Shown: positions 1-6,752 of the stretch, one piece after another | Numbering within the stretch: position 1 is the first letter of the stretch | How the letters are laid out: every line of letters starts with the position of its first letter | Position numbers and translations under genes: made by a program | Source of the DNA: Methylocystaceae bacterium | GTDB taxonomy: Bacteria > Pseudomonadota > Alphaproteobacteria > Rhizobiales > Beijerinckiaceae | Length of the DNA: 13,707 bases | Reading direction: 5' to 3' | NCBI GenBank assembly: GCA_003152255.1 | Contig: PLZT01000649.1 | Coordinates: 1-13,707, forward strand | The notes under the pieces: generated by a model | What the model was told of the DNA's origin: nothing | The model's input: the letters and a program-made list of their open reading frames with translations, nothing else | Database searches by the model: none

Positions 1-47
1 GCTTAAAATGCGCAAAGTCGAGCTCAGTCCTCCCCGCTAAAAGCGAT

Positions 48-52
48 AGGAG
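48..52 (+). promoter_or_regulatory. Shine-Dalgarno sequence of the 22-residue frame
   Basis: AGGAG lies six bases before the ATG at 59. It is one of the strongest ribosome binding sites in the window and the main reason to take the 22-codon frame seriously. Confidence 0.4.
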
Positions 53-58
53 CTTACG

Positions 59-127
59 ATGCCGACCATGAACGTCAATCCCGCGCCTGAAATCGCCGAG
101 TTCGTCGCCTGCGAATTGGCGGAATGA
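59..127 (+). CDS. Possible 22-residue small protein
   Basis: This short frame begins at an ATG with a near-perfect Shine-Dalgarno sequence (AGGAG at 48-52, six bases upstream) and encodes MPTMNVNPAPEIAEFVACELAE before TGA. A second ATG lies at codon 4. No signal peptide, membrane segment or known family is visible. The acidic, helix-prone end (EIAEFVACELAE) could be the start of a longer protein cut short by the stop. Its stop lies three bases from the stop of the acetyltransferase gene on the other strand, so the two converge. The ribosome binding site argues for translation, but the size and the position at the window edge leave open a degraded gene start or chance. Not recognised. Confidence 0.35.
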   Translation: MPTMNVNPAPEIAEFVACELAE

Positions 128-130
128 AAC

Positions 131-706
131 CTAGCCGGTGACTGCGGGCGCGGCCGCCGCGAGCTTCGAAATATCCCGGTAGCCGTAAGATATATCGGCG
201 AGCGTGACGCCTAAAATGGTCCATTCGCCGTCGATCCCGGTTCTTTTCGCGCCGAGCGCCTCATGAAAACGGCGTGCTGGCGGATAGTCGCGAAACACCC
301 AGCCCGAGGCCCTGGAATAGCCCTCCGCGATAAGATGCTTCGCCATAGCGCTCATCATCGCGCGCCCGAGCCCGCTTCGCTGCGCCCGCCGCAACAAATA
401 GAGCGTCGAAAACTCTACCGGAAAACCCGCCTCCGCGAGGCGCGGACTGCGCTGACGGCCGCAGGAGCCAAAGCCGCAAGGCTGTTCGCCGCCCTCGCCC
501 AAGGCCAGAAACACCGCGCTGGCGTCGTCGCTTGCTTCGCCGCGAAAAATATCGCGCCAACGCGCGGCCTGTTCCTCGACATTCAGCGCGTTCAACGCCT
601 CCGGCGGCATTAACGATGCATAGGATTCGCGCCAAGCGGCGACGTGAATCCGCGCGACGATTTCGGCGTCGTCGGTTGTCGCGCGGCGGATGTGCGCTTC
701 GGTCAT
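131..706 (-). CDS. GNAT family N-acetyltransferase
   Basis: Predicted cytoplasmic acetyltransferase of 191 residues that would move an acetyl group from acetyl-CoA to an amine; the substrate cannot be told. The N-terminus (IRRATTDDAEIVARIHVAAW) is the usual first strand and helix of the fold. The acetyl-CoA pyrophosphate loop is seen as RRAQRSGLGRAMM at about residues 106-118 (Q-x-x-G-x-G). A GWVF strand and an ARRFHEALGAK segment at about 135-154 match the end of the domain. The ATG at 706 was chosen because AGGA (713-716, minus strand) sits six bases upstream and the protein then starts at the family's usual place. The frame stays open for 87 more codons upstream, but that part looks non-coding. 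The gene stands alone, diverging from the outer-membrane protein gene. Confidence 0.85.
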   Translation of the reverse strand: MTEAHIRRATTDDAEIVARIHVAAWRESYASLMPPEALNALNVEEQAARWRDIFRGEASDDASAVFLALGEGGEQPCGFGSCGRQRSPRLAEAGFPVEFSTLYLLRRAQRSGLGRAMMSAMAKHLIAEGYSRASGWVFRDYPPARRFHEALGAKRTGIDGEWTILGVTLADISYGYRDISKLAAAAPAVTG

Positions 707-1031
707 TGCGAATCCTCGTTTTGCGCCGCCGTTAGCAGACCACCTAGCATGCGCGCCAATGCAGTCGGCTAACCGTTTTTCCAAACGATTTGGAATTTCC
801 GCAGCGCTCTTCCTCGCTCTTATTCGTCCCACATAGAGCGCGCGGCAACCGTTAGTTTTTAGGGTGTGGCTCGCAAAGGCCGCTGGCGTTCGGAGAGTTG
901 AGCCTTTGAGGTCGACGTCGGAAATATTCCGCAGCCACACAAGAATGGGAAAGCTTCTTTTAATCACACAAAAAAATCAAAAATTAACCATGTCTGTCGA
1001 TATTGCGCGCTCCTCAACAGGGCGGCAAATC
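707..1031. other. Divergent intergenic region, 325 bases
   Basis: I see no gene here. It holds the start signals of two divergent genes, the acetyltransferase (leftward) and the outer-membrane protein (rightward). The part next to the barrel gene (about 955-990) is rich in A and T, unlike the surrounding GC-rich DNA, as expected of a promoter or leader. A 17-bp palindrome lies at 779-795. The heptamer AACCGTT occurs at 771-777 and again at 847-853. No convincing -35/-10 pair could be assigned on either strand. Confidence 0.6.
779..795. repeat. 17-bp perfect palindrome, operator-like
   Basis: TTCCAAA-CGA-TTTGGAA is a perfect inverted repeat with 7-bp arms and a 3-base centre. It lies 73 bases before the acetyltransferase start and about 240 bases before the barrel gene. 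The symmetry and size suit a dimeric repressor or activator site. No T-run follows on either strand, so a terminator is unlikely. The regulator is unknown. Confidence 0.35.
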
Positions 1032-2381
1032 ATGAAAAAAGTTCTGCTTTCGACAACATTCTTTATTCTTGGCAGTAGCATTGCCGTGGCCGGTTCGAAC
1101 GTCCTCTATAATGAGTCGCTAGGGACAGTCCCGACATTTGTGTCCCCCCAAAACAGTGACGTAACCGGCTCGATCCCACTTGTCACGAAATCCGGCGTCA
1201 TCAACGCGCCTAATAGCTTTGCCGCGCCGAACTGGACGGGGCCTTATGTCGGGGTGAACGTTGGAGCGGGTTGGGCAAACACTCAACTGGGCGTTCCCGG
1301 CGTAGCGAGCTTTAGCGGCGTCGGCATGTATGGCGTCACGGGTGGACTGACGGGTGGATTCGACTACCAATTTACAGAGCGCTTGGTTGCTGGTCTCGCC
1401 ATCGACGGCAACGTGAACAGCACCAACGCCGCCGGCTCGATCACTGGGCTTGGAAATGCCGAATTCCGGGAAGCCGCATCATGGGCGCTGAGAGGCAGGG
1501 TGGGTGTGCTCACCTCCGAAGAAACCATGATCTACGCCACGGCGGGCGTCTCGGAAGCCTTCACCGACTTGAGCTTCCCCAACACGCCGGGTGTGGGAGG
1601 CGGAGGGGGCGCGCGATATGTCGGACCCGTATTCGGCGCGGGTATCGAGACACATTTGACGGGCAACCTCTATGCGCACGCGGAATACATACACGGCGTA
1701 TACGACAAACGCTGGTTCGGAGGCGGGTCATTCGAAGCTGAGCCGACAACAGGTCTCGCGCGCGTTGGCCTTATCTACAGACCCATGTCCTCGGCTGGAG
1801 GGCCGAACGGCGAGCGCTCCATGCCCCTGAGAGAAAGCTGGACTGGCGCATACGTTGGCATTCAAGGCGGCTGGGGTTGGAATAGCACGAGCCTTTCGAA
1901 CCCTAACGCTTTCTCGGCGAACGGAATTGGCGGGAGCGGGCCGGTCGGGGGATTGTTGGTCGGTTACGACTACCAGATTGACCAATCCGTCGCTGGGCTG
2001 GAAATGGACGCGAGCGCGGCGGGGGTCAAGTCGTCTCTCGCCATACTCCCCGTGAGCGGCCAGATAAACTATGATTGGGACTATTCAATTCGCGGTCGCT
2101 TTGGGCGGGTCTTTTGCAATACCCTGCTCTTCGGCACGGCCGGTTGGGCGCAGACCCATGGTCAACTCACCACGGTTGGGCTGGGAGGCATAACCGCCAA
2201 CCATTTGTTTACTGGATTTCAATTCGGCGGCGGCCTTGAAACGATGTTGACCGCGCATGTGGGGGCGCGGCTCGAATACCTACAGTCGTTCTACGATAAA
2301 TACGCATCCGTTCTTGGATCATCGATTGACGCAACGCCGACGGCGGGAAAGGCCAGAGCGGCCGTCGTCTACAAGTTCTGA
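1032..2381 (+). CDS. Outer-membrane beta-barrel protein, two tandem Omp25/31-like repeats
   Basis: Predicted outer-membrane protein of 449 residues. The ATG at 1032 opens a clear signal peptide (MKKVLLSTTFFILGSSIAVA, cleavage near residue 20). An in-frame ATG at 990 would bury that signal and was not chosen. A spacer of about 45 residues follows, then two homologous halves at about 67-251 and 269-449. Both begin with WTG-x-YVG (residues 68 and 270), run through a GG-x-x-x-G-x-DYQ strand, and carry RGR-x-G (154, 354), ATAG/GTAG, G-x-ETxLT and AEY/LEY...YDK stretches. The chain ends in VVYKF, a terminal phenylalanine typical of BAM-inserted barrels; half one ends in IYR without it. Single-repeat relatives (Omp25, Omp31, opacity proteins) have eight strands, so this could be two barrels or one of sixteen strands. 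Substrate or role is not evident. Codon use is less GC-biased than in the neighbours. Confidence 0.85.
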   Translation: MKKVLLSTTFFILGSSIAVAGSNVLYNESLGTVPTFVSPQNSDVTGSIPLVTKSGVINAPNSFAAPNWTGPYVGVNVGAGWANTQLGVPGVASFSGVGMYGVTGGLTGGFDYQFTERLVAGLAIDGNVNSTNAAGSITGLGNAEFREAASWALRGRVGVLTSEETMIYATAGVSEAFTDLSFPNTPGVGGGGGARYVGPVFGAGIETHLTGNLYAHAEYIHGVYDKRWFGGGSFEAEPTTGLARVGLIYRPMSSAGGPNGERSMPLRESWTGAYVGIQGGWGWNSTSLSNPNAFSANGIGGSGPVGGLLVGYDYQIDQSVAGLEMDASAAGVKSSLAILPVSGQINYDWDYSIRGRFGRVFCNTLLFGTAGWAQTHGQLTTVGLGGITANHLFTGFQFGGGLETMLTAHVGARLEYLQSFYDKYASVLGSSIDATPTAGKARAAVVYKF

Positions 2382-2525
2382 TCTTAATCGGCGCGAACCG
2401 CCTCGGTTAGCGTGGAAGCGGAGCCGTCCCGGAAGAACGGGGGCGACATTGCAAAGCAGGCCGCGCGGGGCTCCCAGTCTTCCGCGCCGCTTCCCGCCTC
2501 GCTCCGCCCGTGCTACCTCGCCGGG

Positions 2526-3023
2526 ATGATCGACCTCGCCCTGCGTTTCTCCCCGCTAACCACCGACGACGAAGCCGCCATCGAGAAACTCGACGAGCGC
2601 GCCTTCGGTCCCGGGCGCTTCGCGCGCACGGCCTATCGGTTGCGCGAGGGCGTGGCGCCCGATCTGTCGCTGTCCTTCGTCGCGCGGGTCGGCACGCTGC
2701 TGGTCGGCGCCAATCGCATGACGCCGATTCTGATCGACCTCGATCCGGCGCTGTTGCTCGGGCCGCTCACCGTCGAACCGGCCTTCCGCTCGCAGGGCGT
2801 CGGCGAGGCGCTGATGATGAAATCGCTCGACGCCGCGCGCGACGCCGGCCACGGCCTTGTGTTGCTGGTCGGCGACGTGGATTATTATTCGCGCGTCGGC
2901 TTCGCGCGCGTCCCGCGCGGAAAAATCACGATGCCGGGACCGGTCGATCCGGACCGCCTGCTCTATTGCGAGTTGCGCGACGGCGCGTTTGCGGCGACAA
3001 GCGGGAAAATGCGCAGGCTTTAG
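2526..3023 (+). CDS. GNAT N-acetyltransferase, YhbS-like
   Basis: Predicted cytoplasmic acetyltransferase of 165 residues resembling YhbS-type proteins (COG3153). The acetyl-CoA loop is RSQGVGEALM at residues 88-97, preceded by LGPLTVEPAF, a pattern usual in this group. The segment LVGDVDYYSRVGFARVP (about 114-130) corresponds to the conserved VGD-x-x-YY-x-x-x-GF motif. The substrate is unknown. The ATG at 2526 was chosen because homologous sequence begins with MIDLALRFSPLTTDDE; the frame is open upstream to 2412, but those residues look like translated spacer. No good Shine-Dalgarno sequence is visible. The stop lies seven bases before the zapE start, so the pair is probably cotranscribed, perhaps with coupled translation. 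No functional link between the two is known to me. Confidence 0.85.
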   Translation: MIDLALRFSPLTTDDEAAIEKLDERAFGPGRFARTAYRLREGVAPDLSLSFVARVGTLLVGANRMTPILIDLDPALLLGPLTVEPAFRSQGVGEALMMKSLDAARDAGHGLVLLVGDVDYYSRVGFARVPRGKITMPGPVDPDRLLYCELRDGAFAATSGKMRRL

Positions 3024-3030
3024 CCAGCGC

Positions 3031-4200
3031 ATGCCCCTCCCTCCAAACAGAAAAGACGCCTTGCCCGGAACCTCCCCGCGACTGATTCTCCGTTACGACG
3101 CGCTGGTCGCTTCCCGCGCCATCGAACGCGACTCCGCGCAGCTCGTGGCGCTGGAGACGCTGGACCGGCTCGCCAGGGATTTGGCGGGCCCGGCGACCGC
3201 TCGCGCGGCCCTTGGCTTCCTGGCCCTTTTCAAGCGGCGAACGGCGCGGCGCGCCCCACGCGGCGTCTATCTCTGGGGCCATGTCGGGCGCGGCAAGACG
3301 ACGCTCATGGACCTTTTCTTCGACGCGGCGGCGGTCGAGAAAAAGCGGCGCGTGCATTTCCACGCCTTCATGGCGGAAGTTCACGAACGGTTGCACCAGG
3401 CCCGCCGCGAGACCAATGGCGGAAGCGATCCCGTCTCCCGCGTCGCCGCCGAATTTTCGCGCGAGGCGCGGCTGTTGTGTTTCGACGAATTCGCGGTGTC
3501 CGACATCGCCGACGCGACCATTCTGGCGCGGCTGTTTTCAGCGCTCTTCGCCGCCGGCGCCGTGGTGGTCGCGACCTCCAACGCGGCGCCCGAGCGGCTC
3601 TACGAGAACGGCCGCAACCGCGATCTGTTCCTGCCCTTCATCGCTCTGCTGCAAGAGCGCATGGAGGTCGTCCAACTCGACGCGCGCGCCGATTTTCGGC
3701 TGGAGAAAACCTGCGGCCGCGAGGTGTTTTTTGTCGCCGCCGACCCAGAGGCCAAGGCGGTTGCGGAGGCGCGACTCGCCGCCCATATGGGCGACGGCCC
3801 GTTCGAGCCAGCGACCGTGCGAGTAAAGGGGCGCGACATTCTGGTTCCGCTGGCGCGCGGCGGATTGGCGCGCTTCGATTTCGCGGAGATTTGCGGCCGC
3901 CCGCTCGGCGCGGCGGATTATCACGCGCTGGCCGAGAACTTCGACAAGATCATCATCGACAACGTTCCCGCGATGACTTTCGACCGGCGCAACGAAGCCA
4001 AGCGCTTCATCACGCTGGTCGACGTGCTCTACGAGACGAAAACCAAGCTGATCCTTTGCGCGCAAGTCGGGGCGGAAGTCCTCTACCAAGCCGATCACGG
4101 CGCGGAGGCGCAGGAGTTTCGCCGCACGGCGTCGCGGCTCAGGGAGATGCGCTCGGAGGATTATCTCGACGCCTGGGCGGCGCGGCGCCGCCTTACCTAA
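3031..4200 (+). CDS. zapE: Cell division ATPase ZapE (AFG1 family)
   Basis: AAA ATPase of 389 residues, in the usual size range of the ZapE/AFG1 (YhcM, LACE1) family. In E. coli ZapE associates with the FtsZ ring late in division and destabilises FtsZ polymers in an ATP-dependent way; mitochondrial AFG1 acts in protein quality control. The Walker A loop is GHVGRGKT (83-90), followed by the family's TTLMDLFF; the Walker B strand is LLCFDEF (148-154). HFHAFMAEVHERLH (109-122), VATSNAAPERLYENGRNRDLFLP (180-202) and the ERMEV stretch are AFG1 hallmarks. The ATG at 3031 gives a normal N-terminus (PRLILRYDALV) and lies seven bases after the acetyltransferase stop. The 3' end overlaps the convergent gene at 4193 by eight bases, leaving no room for a separate terminator. 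Confidence 0.95.
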   Translation: MPLPPNRKDALPGTSPRLILRYDALVASRAIERDSAQLVALETLDRLARDLAGPATARAALGFLALFKRRTARRAPRGVYLWGHVGRGKTTLMDLFFDAAAVEKKRRVHFHAFMAEVHERLHQARRETNGGSDPVSRVAAEFSREARLLCFDEFAVSDIADATILARLFSALFAAGAVVVATSNAAPERLYENGRNRDLFLPFIALLQERMEVVQLDARADFRLEKTCGREVFFVAADPEAKAVAEARLAAHMGDGPFEPATVRVKGRDILVPLARGGLARFDFAEICGRPLGAADYHALAENFDKIIIDNVPAMTFDRRNEAKRFITLVDVLYETKTKLILCAQVGAEVLYQADHGAEAQEFRRTASRLREMRSEDYLDAWAARRRLT

Positions 4201-4621
4201 GCCGGAGGCTTCCTCCCCTTCCAACTCGCGGAGCGGGCACATCGAAGCGGCGATGAGCCTCGGATGGATGGTTCACCTTCGAAGCGCGGCCCTCGCGCCG
4301 CATCCGCCGATGCGCTTCTTCCCAACTTGGCTCCTGATCGCAATCCTGTGTCCAGTGCGCGACGGCGGCTTCGTCGCACCATTCGAGCAATTTCGGCATG
4401 GCCGCGCGATGCGCGCCCGTGGTCATGAAGGCTCTCATCGCGGCATCGTCGGTCCAGACCGAGCGCGTCCAGAAGGTGTCGCGCGCGTCGCGCAAAATAC
4501 TGAAAGCAAGGTTGCCCTCGGCCCGTCGCGCCTGTAACGCCGACTGGAACGCCGCGACGAAGAACGCCGGGAGGTATCTCCACGACCTCACCCGCAAACG
4601 CGTGATCGAGACAAAGGGCAT
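4193..4621 (-). CDS. Small dimeric alpha/beta-barrel-like protein (antibiotic biosynthesis monooxygenase/DUF3291-like)
   Basis: Protein of 142 residues. It begins FVSITRLRVRSWRYLP and continues with an ARRAEGNLAFSILRD strand, TFWTRSVWTDDAAMRAFM (49-66) and GAHRAAMPKLLEWCDEAAVAHW (69-90). A strand, a helix and a 'W-x-x-x-x-A-M-x-x-F' segment ahead of a 'H-x-x-x-x' helix resemble the ferredoxin-like alpha/beta barrel of ABM and DUF3291 proteins. That is a fold-level inference; no enzymatic role is shown. The basic, proline-containing tail after about residue 115 (KVNHPSEAHRRFD) is probably disordered. The ATG at 4621 has GGGAG five bases upstream (4627-4631). The gene stands between the convergent zapE and the MoxR operon; it reads in the same direction as that operon, 49 bases after its last stop, so readthrough expression is possible. 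Confidence 0.7.
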   Translation of the reverse strand: MPFVSITRLRVRSWRYLPAFFVAAFQSALQARRAEGNLAFSILRDARDTFWTRSVWTDDAAMRAFMTTGAHRAAMPKLLEWCDEAAVAHWTQDCDQEPSWEEAHRRMRREGRASKVNHPSEAHRRFDVPAPRVGRGGSLRLR

Positions 4622-4670
4622 CGGGTCTCCCGCACTTTTATGACGCGAACCGATGGCGAGCGCCCAATGC

Positions 4671-6743
4671 TCACCGCCGCCCCTCCCACGTCCAAACAGA
4701 CAAAATCGCCCCCAGCAAAGCCAGCAGCGCCGAAAGCCCTATCCCCAGCGGCGTCGCCTCGACGCCCTTCAGCGCGCCGGCGGCGCCGCGCTTCACGCCG
4801 ATCCAGTCGGCGCCGCCGAACATATTGGCGTCGCGCAGTTCGACGATCCGGGGCATCGCGATCTCATCCAAGGCGCCGGTGGAAAGCCGTCGCGCCGTTC
4901 CGCCGGTCGCCTGCGCGAGCGGGCCCAGCTTTTCCGAAGTCGACGCCACCTCGCGAAATTCGCGCGGGTTGGCCGGGCCGACATTGACCAGCGCCGTCAA
5001 GCCGCCGTTCTCGAAGCGATAGAGCCCCATCTCCTTCGCCTTGAATCTTGCGCGCGAGAGACCGGGCTCCCCCGCCTCCAGCGCGATCTCCTCGCGCGCC
5101 GCCGACGGCGCGGTCACCGTCACGGGCCGCGTCTCGTCCTTGAGGCTCTGGCGCTCCACCAAAATCTCATGGCCGCTCGCCGTGGCGCGCAAGGCTTCCT
5201 CTTCGAGTTCGGGCTCCTTCATCAGCCAATGGGCCATGCGGCGCATCAGATCGACATGCGGCCCACCGCCCTCGAAGCCACGCGCCCACAGCCACAGCTG
5301 ATCGGTCAACAACATGCCGACCCGCCCCTTGCCCTCGCGCGAGAGCACGACCAACGGCTTGTCCTCGGCGCCGAGGAGCACGCTGTCGCCCTTCAGCACA
5401 TTGGTATTCACCTGCCGGAACCATTCGCCCCAGCCCGGCGGCGTCGTCTTCGAGCCCTCCAGGCCGCGGGTGACCGGGTGTTTCTCGCCGTCCTTGCTGA
5501 TATGCGCGCGAAACGCCTGCTCGAACAGGCCGCCATCGGGACGCGCCGGCAATATGCTTTCCAGCGGCGAGTAATAGAGCCCGCGCAGCGTCGCGTAATC
5601 CGGCCCGACCGCCGCCAGAAAAGCCCCGCCGTTTTCCACATAGGCGACGATATTGTCGAAATAGACGCTCGGCAGCAGCGTCTGGCTCGAATAGCGGTCG
5701 AAGATGATGAGGTCGAAATCGTTGATCTTGCGCCCGAAGAGGTCGGCGGTCGGAAAGGCGATCAGCGACAGTTCGGAGGCGGGAACGCCGTCCTGCTTTT
5801 CCGGCGGGCGCAGAATGGTGAAATGCACCAATTCCACATTGGCGTCGGCGCGCAGAAGATTGCGCCAACCGCGTTCGCCGGGATGCGGCTCGCCGGAAAC
5901 CAAGAGAACCTTCAGCCGGTCGCGCACGCCCTCGATCACCACCACCGCCTTGTTGTCGATGTCGGTGAGTTCGCCCGCGACGACGGGCGTCTCCAATTCG
6001 ACGACATTCGGTCCGCCATGTTCGATGCGCACGGGGATCTCGACGATTTCGCCTGGACCGGCGCGCAGCGTGGCGATCGCCTGCCCGTCGCGCCGCGCGG
6101 AAATCGTGATCGCCGGATCGAAACCGCCGCCGCTGTCGACGACTCTGACGCGAAGAATCTGGTCCTTGCCGACGACTCCAAAACGCGGCGCCTCGACAAG
6201 TTCGATGCGGCGGTCGCGCTCGCCCTCATGGCCGGTGATCAGCGCGTGCAGCGGCGCCTTGAAGCCCAACGCCTCGGCCTTCGCGGGAATGTCGTGGACA
6301 AGACCGTCGGTGACGAGGATCGCCGCGCCGATCCTGTCGGGGGCTACATCCTTCAGCGCCTCCGCCAACGCCGAAAACAGCAGCGTGCCGTCGGCGCCGG
6401 TCCCGACCGAAACGAAACGCGGCTCGATGTCGGGCGTTTTCGCGAAGGCGTCTTCCAGCGCCTTGCGCGCCGCGTCGACCTGCGTCATGCGGGCGCCGAG
6501 GGTCTGGCTCTCGCTGCGGTCGAGCACGACGGCGACGACGCTCTTTTGCGCCTCGCGCTGCTCGCGCACCAGCGACGGGTCGGCGAGCGCGGCGAGCAGC
6601 AACGCCAGGGCCAGCGCGCGCCATCCCGCGCTCTTCTGCTTGGCGTAAAGCGCGAAACCGAGAACGCCGAGCGCGGCGACGATCAGCGCGGCGAAGGCCG
6701 GCCAAGGCAGCAGCGGCGTGAAGGCGAGGGTGAGTTCACTCAT
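4671..6743 (-). CDS. Membrane VWA protein with a glutamine amidotransferase-like fold, cysteine-free
   Basis: Last gene of the MoxR operon, 690 residues. Two N-terminal membrane segments (about 10-33 and 41-56) are followed by a von Willebrand A-like domain (about 68-175) with a complete MIDAS, D75-x-S77-x-S79, and TDG at 145-147. A beta-sandwich-like part (about 180-272) leads to a class I amidotransferase-like domain: VLLVSGEPHPGERGWRNLL (279-297), FDLIIFDRY (343-351) and VAYVENGGAFLAAVGPDYA (366-384). The position where active enzymes have the nucleophile cysteine reads AAVGPDYA, and the entire protein contains no cysteine, so amidotransfer is not expected. A last membrane segment lies at about 664-685. 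The start at 6743 has GAGG about eight bases upstream and comes nine bases after the preceding stop. Most of the protein should be periplasmic, though topology is inferred. Such proteins are usually listed as hypothetical or amidotransferase-like membrane proteins. Confidence 0.85.
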   Translation of the reverse strand: MSELTLAFTPLLPWPAFAALIVAALGVLGFALYAKQKSAGWRALALALLLAALADPSLVREQREAQKSVVAVVLDRSESQTLGARMTQVDAARKALEDAFAKTPDIEPRFVSVGTGADGTLLFSALAEALKDVAPDRIGAAILVTDGLVHDIPAKAEALGFKAPLHALITGHEGERDRRIELVEAPRFGVVGKDQILRVRVVDSGGGFDPAITISARRDGQAIATLRAGPGEIVEIPVRIEHGGPNVVELETPVVAGELTDIDNKAVVVIEGVRDRLKVLLVSGEPHPGERGWRNLLRADANVELVHFTILRPPEKQDGVPASELSLIAFPTADLFGRKINDFDLIIFDRYSSQTLLPSVYFDNIVAYVENGGAFLAAVGPDYATLRGLYYSPLESILPARPDGGLFEQAFRAHISKDGEKHPVTRGLEGSKTTPPGWGEWFRQVNTNVLKGDSVLLGAEDKPLVVLSREGKGRVGMLLTDQLWLWARGFEGGGPHVDLMRRMAHWLMKEPELEEEALRATASGHEILVERQSLKDETRPVTVTAPSAAREEIALEAGEPGLSRARFKAKEMGLYRFENGGLTALVNVGPANPREFREVASTSEKLGPLAQATGGTARRLSTGALDEIAMPRIVELRDANMFGGADWIGVKRGAAGALKGVEATPLGIGLSALLALLGAILSVWTWEGRR

Positions 6744-6752
6744 GGCGCATCC

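Noticed and set aside
2..40. The end of a gene (LKMRKVELSPPR then TAA) entering from the left.
   Set aside because: Twelve residues without a recognisable match, and another frame is also open over the same bases, so it cannot be supported.
707..967. N-terminal extension of the minus-strand acetyltransferase.
   Set aside because: The extra 87 residues have no domain character, and a good ribosome binding site precedes the ATG at 706.
864..1031. N-terminal extension of the outer-membrane protein.
   Set aside because: It would place 56 residues before a perfect signal peptide, which must be at the N-terminus to work.
2396..2408. AACCG-CCT-CGGTT stem after the barrel gene as a terminator.
   Set aside because: Only 5 bp, and no T-run follows. 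Too weak to call.
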